Virus record (IMG/VR): IMGVR_UViG_3300044742_000035
Location: 1-29,948 of that record
DNA: 29,948 nucleotides
DNA from: a virus
Reading direction: 5' to 3' (one strand)
Positions 1 through 6,829 of this stretch are shown in pieces. Positions within the stretch are counted from its first letter, which is position 1. Every line of letters begins with the position of its first letter. Both the position numbers and the translations under genes were made by a program. The notes below the pieces were generated by a model that had not been told where the DNA came from, searched no databases, and saw only the letters and a list, made by a program, of their open reading frames with translations.

Positions 1-328
1 ACAGTTCGTAGTGCTTCGGGAAGCGCACGCTGTCGGGAGGGTTGGCCCCATCGATCGGACGCTGGATGATCGAAAGCTTTTCCCCGGGCGTCATAATCTC
101 GACGTACTCGGTGTCCTCGTAAATGGGGCGGTTGGCCTCGGTGCTTTTCTCGATGTTCAACCGTGGCTTCATGTAGAAGCGCACATACAGCTTGTTGTCG
201 CCAGCGAACCGGTTTGCGTCCCATTCGTTGGCATCGGTCTGCTGATTGAAGCGTGACCAGTCGGTCGGAGTCGAGTTCTGAATCTGATCGATGGTTCTGT
301 TCTCTACGTCTGCTGCGGTAAGTGCCAT
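1..328 (-). CDS. Head-module protein, 3' end cut by window edge
   Basis: The frame opens at the ATG at 328 (MALTAADVENRT) and stays open to base 1, so 109 codons are visible and the C-terminus lies outside the window. The start follows CATAAGGAAAACGC (331-344 on the plus strand), a leader also seen before several early genes. The protein is hydrophilic and has a YVRFYMKPRL strand-like stretch near residues 49-58; no signal peptide or membrane segment is visible. It lies 44 bases downstream of the probable decoration gene in the leftward late operon, so a structural or head-completion role is inferred from position only. I do not recognise the family. Confidence 0.75.
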   Translation of the reverse strand, partial: MALTAADVENRTIDQIQNSTPTDWSRFNQQTDANEWDANRFAGDNKLYVRFYMKPRLNIEKSTEANRPIYEDTEYVEIMTPGEKLSIIQRPIDGANPPDSVRFPKHYEL

Positions 329-372
329 TTGCGTTTTCCTTATGTTTTTCCTCAAGTGCCTCTGAAACCACA

Positions 373-933
373 TCAAGCCACTGCAGCGCTCGCGGTTGAT
401 CCCGAGCCGAATGTTGACTGGCCCGTGGTCAGTGCCACACCACTGCGATTGACGAAGCCCGTCTCGATCACCGCTGCGGTGGCTACCGCGCCAGCCGCCG
501 TCGTCATCTTGATCGGGAAGCCGGTGAAGGCTGGGCCCGCACCGGCATCACGCGACCCACCGTTGCCTGCGGCCCCGATTCCGAAGCCAGCGGTGTATGG
601 AACGGGCAAGCCATTGGCATCGCTCTTGCCGCCACCGATGTACATGAGCGTCGAGTTGGCGGCTGCGGTGCCATCGGGCTTGGTGACTCCCGGTGTGTAG
701 TCGTCGGTGAAGCCCGACGCCACGATCGATGCTGGCGCGGTGAGTCCGATGATCGGCGGCGAGCCGAACCCGATGCCGGTGTTGAGCGCGCCCGTGGACG
801 CGTTGCCTGCAACATCGGTGTCCTTGGGCGAGCCCTTCGGTCCAGACAGCAGATCGAAAAGCACCATGCGACCGGCGTTTGGATTGCCGGTCGTGTTGTT
901 GGCGACAGTGTCGCCCGGTAGTGATGCAGGCAT
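373..933 (-). CDS. Probable capsid decoration/cement protein
   Basis: This 186-aa protein starts at the ATG at 933 (MPASLPGD), two bases after the coat stop; its Shine-Dalgarno AAGGAGG lies inside the last coat codons. A longer frame to 996 exists but would overlap the coat gene and lacks that ribosome site. It is rich in Gly, Ala, Ser and Thr, with repeated small-residue stretches such as GAAGNGGSRDAGAGPAF, and has no membrane segment or Cys. In BPP-1 a cement protein gene lies next to the coat gene, so a decoration role is inferred from position and composition. A head-fibre protein is an alternative. Confidence 0.6.
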   Translation of the reverse strand: MPASLPGDTVANNTTGNPNAGRMVLFDLLSGPKGSPKDTDVAGNASTGALNTGIGFGSPPIIGLTAPASIVASGFTDDYTPGVTKPDGTAAANSTLMYIGGGKSDANGLPVPYTAGFGIGAAGNGGSRDAGAGPAFTGFPIKMTTAAGAVATAAVIETGFVNRSGVALTTGQSTFGSGSTASAAVA

Positions 934-935
934 GT

Positions 936-1901
936 CTAACCTCCTTCGAGACGTCCTTGAAACTTCTGGCCCGAGCATGTCAGGTTGCCTGCCCACGCCA
1001 GAATCTGCACCTCGGCGTCTTGGTTGGTCGCGTAGCGCTTGTTGGGCGACAGCGGCACCATGTCACGCGCGGAGTGCGGGCGCAGGAACAGATATTTCGT
1101 GTTCAGGAAGAACGCGGTCTTCGCAGGGCAGTTGCCACCGATGCCGCCGTCGAGCGCGACATCGCAGTCGCCCATGAACTTCAGCGTCGGGAAGCCAAGG
1201 TTGCCCACCTCGGGTGATGTGAAGCGCTGCTGCGCCTGTAGCGAGGCGACGTAGACACCCCACACGGTGTTGTCCATCACGATCAGATCGGGACGGTCTG
1301 AGCCGCGCACGAGGCTGGCCCACATCGTGTTCATAAAGCCTTGGATGTTGGCCGAGGTCTGGGCAGCGGTCTTGGTGTAGACCGAGCGCCAGAAATTCCA
1401 GTTCACGCGGCTGATGCCACCGTAGACCGCAGCCGTTGGATCGACCGGCACCGCAGCGTTAAGTCCCGTCAGTTCCTTGCCACCGGAGCCGGAGCCATCG
1501 GCGTACAGGCCAGCGGCCTGCAGGTTCGCCATGGTTGACTCGGCCACGTTCACGCGGGCTTCGATCAGATCGATCATCTGCTCCTTGCCTGCGTTCTGCA
1601 GTTGCTCCAAGCCGCTCATAACAACAGGGCATGCCAGTTGCTTGATCGTGTACTCGGCTGCGCTGATGACGTCCGAGGCCGCTGTGGGCAGCAGGTCGTA
1701 CCCGCTGTACCAGCCACCGTTCGCGTTCTGCGCGAAGCTCAGTTCCTGATAGATGACGTTGCCGCCGCTGAATGGCTTGCGATTGCCCCGCGCCTCCAGC
1801 TTCTTCAGCAGGATGTTGTTGTTTGTTACATTGTCAGCGATCTGCTTCGTGCGCGACTGGATAGTCGTCGCGACGATGTCGCTTACGTTTGGGAATGCCA
1901 T
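936..1901 (-). CDS. Major capsid (coat) protein
   Basis: This 321-aa protein forms the icosahedral shell. It begins MAFPNVSDIVATT at the ATG at 1901, with Shine-Dalgarno TTTGGAGG 6-8 bases upstream. I recognise a pattern common in coats of Bcep22/BPP-1-like podoviruses: an N-terminal SRTKQIADNVTNNNILLKKL helix (residues 17-36), a central DLIVMDNTVW strand, a Gly-rich GGIGGNCP loop and a C-terminal region FLRPHSARDMVPL followed by ILAWAGNLTCS. It lies directly downstream of the scaffold gene, the usual scaffold-coat order. A 133-base gap separates the two, the largest in this operon, which may allow separate control of coat expression. Fold assignment is from memory of the family, not from a search. 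Confidence 0.85.
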   Translation of the reverse strand: MAFPNVSDIVATTIQSRTKQIADNVTNNNILLKKLEARGNRKPFSGGNVIYQELSFAQNANGGWYSGYDLLPTAASDVISAAEYTIKQLACPVVMSGLEQLQNAGKEQMIDLIEARVNVAESTMANLQAAGLYADGSGSGGKELTGLNAAVPVDPTAAVYGGISRVNWNFWRSVYTKTAAQTSANIQGFMNTMWASLVRGSDRPDLIVMDNTVWGVYVASLQAQQRFTSPEVGNLGFPTLKFMGDCDVALDGGIGGNCPAKTAFFLNTKYLFLRPHSARDMVPLSPNKRYATNQDAEVQILAWAGNLTCSGQKFQGRLEGG

Positions 1902-2034
1902 GGCAAAACCTCCAAAGTGGATGTGGATTCACTGACCGTTGCCGTGGCACCCGTGTTCGCATGGATGGCACTGACCGACGACTAGGTCACATCTTTGGAA
2001 GTTCGCGCAATGGCCCGGAGGTTCGCTGCGGACT
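1902..2034. other. Non-coding gap between scaffold and coat
   Basis: No open frame with a ribosome site is visible in these 133 bases, which stand out in an operon where almost all genes overlap. The stretch contains a 9-base direct repeat CACTGACCG at 1930-1938 and 1969-1977 (39 bases apart) and, at its left end, the coat Shine-Dalgarno. No clear -35/-10 pair or hairpin with a T run was seen on the minus strand. It may be a leader for the highly expressed coat gene. Confidence 0.4.
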
Positions 2035-3165
2035 TCACACCCTGCTATGCGTCTCGATGGCCCTCTCTATCGCTGCTCTGACGGATAAAGGTTCAGACGG
2101 TTCAGGGCTTCCCACGACGGCTCCGCTGCCTTTCACCGACACCGCTGCGGCTTTTGCACGCTGGGCGGCTTGCGTCAGTGACTGGGCCGATTGGCCGTTC
2201 TGCTTCGCAACAATAATCTTCCTGACTTCTGGATGCAACATGCACGCGCGCTCGTATGCATCCGCGACTGATAACTCGTATCCCTGCCGGGTCGCAATCT
2301 CCATGGCATCGGCCATCAGGTTGCGTACGTCCTCGAAGTATTCGTTCTTCGGGTCGGCTTTAAATGCGTCAATCTCTTTCGCTATCTCGCTGCCCAGAGC
2401 CTGCTCGCGCTGCGCCTGCCGCTGCTGGGCCGCGCTCATCAATGGCGACAGCGCCTGCTGCACCGCGCGCTGGATCATTGCAGGATCGGCACCGCCAGTA
2501 GCCTGCTGCGGCACCGCACCCACCAGAGCTTGGTCGAGCGCCTCGATGTCCACCCCGTAGTTCTGGATGATGCGGGCCACCATGCCCGCCTTCTCAGCCC
2601 CGGTTCCGTAGCGCAACTGGGCGTCGTAGCCCAGCAGTTCGGTGAAGGCGCGCACCGGGTCGCCCCCGGCTGCGGCCTGAATCGACTGCTGGAAGGGCTG
2701 GATTGCCTGTATGAAGCGGCCCGCGAACTGGCGTGCCATGGAGCTTTCCTGCAGGGCCTGATTGACCTCGTTCTCGCGCTTCAGGGTGTACTCCCTGAAT
2801 GGCTGCGGCAGGGTCGCCCACTGATCCCGCAGTCCGATCGGCACGTTGACCGGGGCCCGCTCCAGTTCAGGATGAGGCTGGGGCTGCACGGGAAGGCCCA
2901 CAGGCGCTTTGTCGACCGGGGCGGCTACTTGGCCCTTGCCGTCGGCCTGCGCTGCCGGGATGAACCGTCCTAAGCTGTCCCGCTGGCGCTCGCCGCGCTC
3001 GGCAGAAGGCTGATCCGGTGGTGTCGGTTCGGTGCTGGTGTCAGCGGGTGCCCCTATGGCCTCGTCAGGCGCGGGCGTTTCCGTCGTTGTATCCGGCACC
3101 ACCGGATCATTCTGCTCATCCTGCTCGAAAGCAGCCGTTACTGCATCCCGCAAATTACCTTCCAT
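2035..3165 (-). CDS. Probable capsid scaffolding protein
   Basis: This 376-aa protein fits the profile of a podovirus scaffold, which directs coat assembly and is then lost or cleaved. The first 70 residues are acidic and Pro/Thr-rich (PVVPDTTTETPAPDE), followed by SLGRFIPA, then a long helical Gln/Ala-rich region with heptad-like stretches (QQALSPLMSAAQQRQAQRE) and a mixed-charge C-terminus. The segment RDQWATLPQPFREYTLKRE (about residues 112-130) is one I associate with scaffold or pre-scaffold proteins encoded between portal and coat. It starts at the ATG at 3165, overlapping the 670-aa gene by 11 bases. No Ser-His protease motif is evident, so a fused protease is not supported. Confidence 0.7.
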   Translation of the reverse strand: MEGNLRDAVTAAFEQDEQNDPVVPDTTTETPAPDEAIGAPADTSTEPTPPDQPSAERGERQRDSLGRFIPAAQADGKGQVAAPVDKAPVGLPVQPQPHPELERAPVNVPIGLRDQWATLPQPFREYTLKRENEVNQALQESSMARQFAGRFIQAIQPFQQSIQAAAGGDPVRAFTELLGYDAQLRYGTGAEKAGMVARIIQNYGVDIEALDQALVGAVPQQATGGADPAMIQRAVQQALSPLMSAAQQRQAQREQALGSEIAKEIDAFKADPKNEYFEDVRNLMADAMEIATRQGYELSVADAYERACMLHPEVRKIIVAKQNGQSAQSLTQAAQRAKAAAVSVKGSGAVVGSPEPSEPLSVRAAIERAIETHSRV

Positions 3166-5167
3166 CGCCTTCCATCCCTTCGATGCCTGCTACGAAGGCC
3201 ACCGGCACCACGCCCGCCTTCTGCAGTTCTTTGAGTTTTGCCAATCCGCCGGTCGAGAGCGCCTGCATCGCGTCCTTGAACCATGGGGCCTGTGTCCATC
3301 CCTGCTGCGCGGCCCACTGCTGGGTGCGCTCCAGTACCTGCGGTGCCATGGTCTGCATCGCTCGGTCGAATCCTTCGACCACCTTCGGCCCACCCGCCTC
3401 GATCTTCTCGATGTAGGGCAGGGTGCTGTACTTGCCCGGGTCCTCTGGGAAGAGGTTGCCGCTGAGTGCCTGCGGCTCGATCTGCGCCTCCGGCACGGCT
3501 GCACGCAGGGCCTTGATGCGCGCCCCCTGCTCGCCACCGAACTCCAGCACGCGCGCACCCTTGGGATCGACCATCGGCACGTCCATGCCCGGGACGGCTT
3601 CCTGCAGCCGCGCAAGCTCGTCCTCACTGAAGGGCGAGCCCCGGTTCACGCGCAGCAGGTTGGCCTTGCTCACTGGCGAGGTGCCTGCGGCGAAGTTCCA
3701 TGCGCTCTGCTTCTGCGTGCCCAGCAGCCCATGGCCTGCAGCGATGGCATCCATCAGGCGCGCACTCGATGGATCAATCTCGTTCGCACCCGTGGCCTTG
3801 CCGACAGGAATCACCGATGCATAGCCCGGGTTGGTTGCACCCTCGTACACGCCACGGTTCGCCAGCGTGGTGTCACTGAGTGCGCCCATCTCGCTCGCGA
3901 GCCTGTCGATGCCCTGCGGTCCACGCACGGCCTGTTCGAGTGATTCACTGAAGCCGCGCCGCGCCGACTCTGGTGCGCGCAGGGCCTCGATCAGGTGGCC
4001 GGTGTTCTCACCCGGCACCCACTCACGCGTCACCAGAGCGGCGTAGTCAGGCACGAAGTCGCCGTAGTGCTTGGCAGCCTCCTCGATCGGGATGCCCTCG
4101 CTCTTGGCCTTCTGCGCGATCCATGCGGCGGCCTGCGAGCGGTAGGGTGTCCAGTCCTGCACGCCACCAAGCGCCTGCTCGTTCGCACGCTGCGTGACGA
4201 TGTCGGCCTGCTCATCGAGGAAGCGGTGGCCTGCTTCGCCCACACCCTTCTTCCATGACTCACCCGTGAGCGGATCAGTGATGCCCCATGCGCGCACGTC
4301 GTGGATGTCGTGCGTGGGTCGTATGCCCTTGGCACCCGTCGGTGGTCGCCATGCGACCGACAATCCGGCACTGAAGGGATTGCGCTTTAAACCAGACGCC
4401 GCCGCCTCGGGCGATGCCTGCGACTTCATAATGTCCGCGCCCATGGCCTGCGGAAAGCGCCCGGTAACGATCGGGGCACCAACGGCCTGCTGGTTCCAGC
4501 CCTTGGCACCGTACATCAGGTTCGAGCCCACTGGCGTGCCCGCGCTCGTCGTCGCCAGCGCATTGGCGAGCTTGTCGGCCTTGTCTGGATCGCCACCTAC
4601 GAGACGCAGGATGTCCTCGCTGGTCTTGTCGTACCAGAGACGGCCCTCTGCGCCCTCTTCCATCTTGCGCAGATACGCGGCGCGCATCGGGCCCACATTC
4701 TTGATGCCACCGAAGGCCTCGGTGCCGCGATGGATGCCTTCCTTCTCTCCGCTTTTAAAGCGCTTGCCTAATCCTGTTTCACGTGGAACCTCGACCTCGC
4801 GCAGTGCGCGCAGGATCGACGGTGGCGTCTCGGCAGTGACCTTGTACTCAGCGCCCCGCAGCTTGTCTATCGCTTTCCTGACTGCGGGAAAACTGCCCTT
4901 CGCGGCCTTGCCCTTTGCAGCTTCAACATCGCCCGCATACAGGCCCAGCGGCGATACAACATCCCATGCTGTCTCAGCAATGTCGCCCAGTGTGATTTCA
5001 GGATTCTCTCCCGGTGAGAAGGTCGGTGAGTAAGGAAGCTTGGCACCACCGTAGCCTTCCATCACGCTCGGTGGATCGCGCCGCAGCACGGTGCGATCGG
5101 AGCGCAGCAGATCGACCAGCTTCTTCAGGTGGATGTTGCGACCAGCGCCCTCCAGATAGTCAGCCAT
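3155..5167 (-). CDS. Large head-operon protein of unknown function
   Basis: This 670-aa soluble protein (MADYLEGAGRNIHLKK at the N-terminus) starts at the ATG at 5167 directly after the stop of the 68-aa gene (TAG-ATG), and ends 11 bases inside the scaffold gene. It has no signal peptide, membrane helix, Walker motif or obvious metal-binding cluster. Ala/Gly-rich turns alternate with Trp- and Asp-rich segments (THDIHDVRAWGITDPLTGES, GVQDWTPYRSQAAAWIAQKA). The second half contains GASVIPVGKATG-like small-residue loops. Position between portal and scaffold suggests a virion or head-assembly role. It is too long for an ordinary head-tail connector. I cannot assign a family; proteins like this occur in environmental podovirus genomes. 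Confidence 0.75.
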   Translation of the reverse strand: MADYLEGAGRNIHLKKLVDLLRSDRTVLRRDPPSVMEGYGGAKLPYSPTFSPGENPEITLGDIAETAWDVVSPLGLYAGDVEAAKGKAAKGSFPAVRKAIDKLRGAEYKVTAETPPSILRALREVEVPRETGLGKRFKSGEKEGIHRGTEAFGGIKNVGPMRAAYLRKMEEGAEGRLWYDKTSEDILRLVGGDPDKADKLANALATTSAGTPVGSNLMYGAKGWNQQAVGAPIVTGRFPQAMGADIMKSQASPEAAASGLKRNPFSAGLSVAWRPPTGAKGIRPTHDIHDVRAWGITDPLTGESWKKGVGEAGHRFLDEQADIVTQRANEQALGGVQDWTPYRSQAAAWIAQKAKSEGIPIEEAAKHYGDFVPDYAALVTREWVPGENTGHLIEALRAPESARRGFSESLEQAVRGPQGIDRLASEMGALSDTTLANRGVYEGATNPGYASVIPVGKATGANEIDPSSARLMDAIAAGHGLLGTQKQSAWNFAAGTSPVSKANLLRVNRGSPFSEDELARLQEAVPGMDVPMVDPKGARVLEFGGEQGARIKALRAAVPEAQIEPQALSGNLFPEDPGKYSTLPYIEKIEAGGPKVVEGFDRAMQTMAPQVLERTQQWAAQQGWTQAPWFKDAMQALSTGGLAKLKELQKAGVVPVAFVAGIEGMEGDGR

Positions 5168-5374
5168 CTACTGCTCCTGCTTCGGCGGATTCATAGGTAC
5201 ACCACCAGCCAGCTTGTGCCATTCACGAATCGGCTTGACGTACACGTAGCCACCGCAGTCGATGCCGATATTGCCTTCCTCGGTGACGTGGATGCTGTCG
5301 GCGTAGTAGTCACCCTCGCGCTCGCGCCATATCTCGCGGTCGGTGTTCTCGCACGGCCCGCCAATCTCATCCAT
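5168..5374 (-). CDS. Small acidic protein, unknown
   Basis: This 68-aa protein (MDEIGGPCENTDREIW) starts at the ATG at 5374, which shares its A with the stop of the reductase-like gene (TGATG). A longer in-frame start at 5404 would overlap that gene by 31 bases and is less likely. It contains a VTEEGNIGIDCGGYVYVKPIREW segment, probably beta, and two Cys residues. It lies between a sulfur/nucleotide enzyme homologue and the 670-aa protein, with coupling on both sides. No family recognised. Confidence 0.7.
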   Translation of the reverse strand: MDEIGGPCENTDREIWREREGDYYADSIHVTEEGNIGIDCGGYVYVKPIREWHKLAGGVPMNPPKQEQ

Positions 5375-5961
5375 CAGTGCATCCCCCTCACGTCGGGCTT
5401 GCATGAATCATCGAGGTTCTCGATGAAGTCCCAGATGCGCTTGGTGGTGCCGCCGCACATCTCGATCGCGGTGCATGACTTGCAGTCGGGCATGCCCACG
5501 GCACCGAAGCGGTACTCGACCGGCAGCCGGTCACCGAGGTAGATCATCACATCGACGTCGGTCCAGAACCAGAGCGGGAACGTGAACAGCACCCCGTCGA
5601 GCATGTCGCCCGGGAACACGGCGTGCGGATGCGGATCGACCGCCTTGGTGCCGCGCAGAACCTGCCGGTAGCCGTTGCCAGTGATGTACTCGTGCATCGG
5701 GCGATAGATGTTATCGGTGCAGCAGCGCACCCACGACTCGCCGTCGGGATCACCATGCTCCTTGCGGTAGGCGGGCGCGTCGCTCTTCAGGTGGATGAAG
5801 TTCGGCACCAGCTTGGCGACCTCCATGACCCTCTTCAGTGTGGATGGGTAGACGTCACCAGCATCCATGAAGATGACGTCGATCATGGGCCACAGGCCCT
5901 GCATGAACCACAGCAGGGCCAAGCTGTCCTTGCCTCCGCTGAACTGGAGCGCAACCTTCAT
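5374..5961 (-). CDS. APS/PAPS-reductase-like [4Fe-4S] adenylyl enzyme
   Basis: This 195-aa protein belongs to the adenine-nucleotide alpha-hydrolase/PAPS-reductase superfamily. The ATP-pyrophosphatase loop SGGKDS is at residues 8-13. Cys80-Cys81 and Cys160-x-x-Cys163 match the CC-X(about 80)-CxxC signature that holds a [4Fe-4S] cluster in assimilatory APS reductases. A further Cys lies near the C-terminus (DDSCKPD), where reductases carry their catalytic Cys, but the ECGLH motif itself is absent. The start is the ATG at 5961, sharing ATGA with the membrane-protein stop. It sits in the packaging/head operon far from any sulfur genes. Sulfonucleotide reduction, a role in DNA or tRNA thiolation, or nucleotide sensing are all possible; superfamily membership is solid, the substrate is not. 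Confidence 0.85.
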   Translation of the reverse strand: MKVALQFSGGKDSLALLWFMQGLWPMIDVIFMDAGDVYPSTLKRVMEVAKLVPNFIHLKSDAPAYRKEHGDPDGESWVRCCTDNIYRPMHEYITGNGYRQVLRGTKAVDPHPHAVFPGDMLDGVLFTFPLWFWTDVDVMIYLGDRLPVEYRFGAVGMPDCKSCTAIEMCGGTTKRIWDFIENLDDSCKPDVRGMH

Positions 5962-6158
5962 CGCCGCAGCGAAATCACCGGCACGTAGCCCACGAAGACG
6001 CCGAGCAGCACCAGCAGGAAGATCAGCGCGAGGATCACGTTGATGATGGTCCTCAGTTGCTGGTCCACCGGCAGGATCATCGGCAGCAGTGCGGTGAGCG
6101 CGTACGCAAGGATCGCGAACACGATCAGAACAACGATCAGGGTGACGAGAATGTCCAT
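5958..6158 (-). CDS. Two-helix small membrane protein
   Basis: This 66-aa protein (MDILVTLIVVLIVF) has two predicted membrane helices, about residues 3-30 and 38-60, joined by a polar turn (PVDQQLRT) and ending in basic SLRR. It resembles the Thivi_2564-type small membrane proteins common in phages and proteobacteria, though I am recalling this by eye. A two-helix protein of this size could act as a holin, but no endolysin or spanin lies beside it, and it sits inside the head operon, translationally coupled to the reductase-like gene. An inner-membrane location is expected. Confidence 0.7.
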   Translation of the reverse strand: MDILVTLIVVLIVFAILAYALTALLPMILPVDQQLRTIINVILALIFLLVLLGVFVGYVPVISLRR

Positions 6159-6160
6159 GG

Positions 6161-6469
6161 CTATTTCCTTTGAAGTGAATCAATCGCGCGCGCTACATCT
6201 TCTTTCGTAACAGCGCCGCCCTTGCCTTCGGTTCGGTACGCAACACGTCGTCTCTCGGCCTGCTCCCAAGCCCCCTTGAAGTCATCCATCGTTGTAAGGC
6301 CGTTGGCTCGCATGTACTCGCGATGCTTGGTTCGAGTGTCAATTGGCACGCCGTCCGTGGTTCGCAAGCCATCGTATCCTCGGTCACCCCAAAGTACCCC
6401 GCTGTCAACTGTTCGCGTTGGTTCTTCACCCGCTTCATACGCTACTCCGTTGATGTAGACCCAGCGCAT
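6161..6469 (-). CDS. Small head-operon protein, unknown
   Basis: This 102-aa protein (MRWVYINGVAYEAGEE) starts at the ATG at 6469, directly after the TAA of the upstream gene; the junction lies in a TTTAAAGC octamer. It has a beta-like N-terminus, a central DSGVLWGDRGYDGLRTTDG segment and a charged helical C-terminus (TKEDVARAIDSLQRK). I recall similar short proteins next to portal genes in podoviruses, without a known function. No Cys cluster or membrane helix is present. A role in head assembly is inferred from position only. Confidence 0.7.
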   Translation of the reverse strand: MRWVYINGVAYEAGEEPTRTVDSGVLWGDRGYDGLRTTDGVPIDTRTKHREYMRANGLTTMDDFKGAWEQAERRRVAYRTEGKGGAVTKEDVARAIDSLQRK

Positions 6470-6829
6470 TTAAAGCTTGTGCGTGGCACCGGGATACTTC
6501 TTCGCCGCGTCGGCCCCGGGCTGCGTCGGGTCCGGGTTCAACTGCGCCGGTAAGGCGGGCGGCATATCGAAGTCGAAGTCGGCACCGATCGCTTTCATGC
6601 GTGTGGCGAACTCCTCGCGTGGCAGGCCACCCGTGTAGAAGCGCCGGATCAGTTCCTCTGGCTCGTCCTTCGGCACCTCGACCGGTTGCCCCGTGTCGGT
6701 GTCTCTGAAGCTGGGGCGAAGGGGGTCCTTGCTGTCCTGCTGCTTCTCGGCCTCCTTCAGTTGCGCTGGATTCATCGCGGCCAGTCGGTTCAGTTCCTTC
6801 AGGTCCTTGTCTTGATTCGTAGCTGTCAT
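6470..6829 (-). CDS. Small charged protein downstream of portal
   Basis: This 119-aa protein (MTATNQDKDLKELNRL) is hydrophilic, with a helical Lys/Glu/Gln-rich N-terminal half (PAQLKEAEKQQDSKD), a central EELIRRFYTGGLPREEFATRMK helix pair and a Pro-rich tail ending ATHKL. It starts at the ATG at 6829, sharing ATGA with the portal stop, so it is probably translated by coupling with the portal. No catalytic motif is visible. A capsid-assembly accessory role is possible; I do not recognise the family. Confidence 0.7.
   Translation of the reverse strand: MTATNQDKDLKELNRLAAMNPAQLKEAEKQQDSKDPLRPSFRDTDTGQPVEVPKDEPEELIRRFYTGGLPREEFATRMKAIGADFDFDMPPALPAQLNPDPTQPGADAAKKYPGATHKL

Noticed and set aside
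5958-6158. Holin
   Set aside because: Topology would fit, but there is no endolysin or spanin beside it and it is coupled to head-operon genes.
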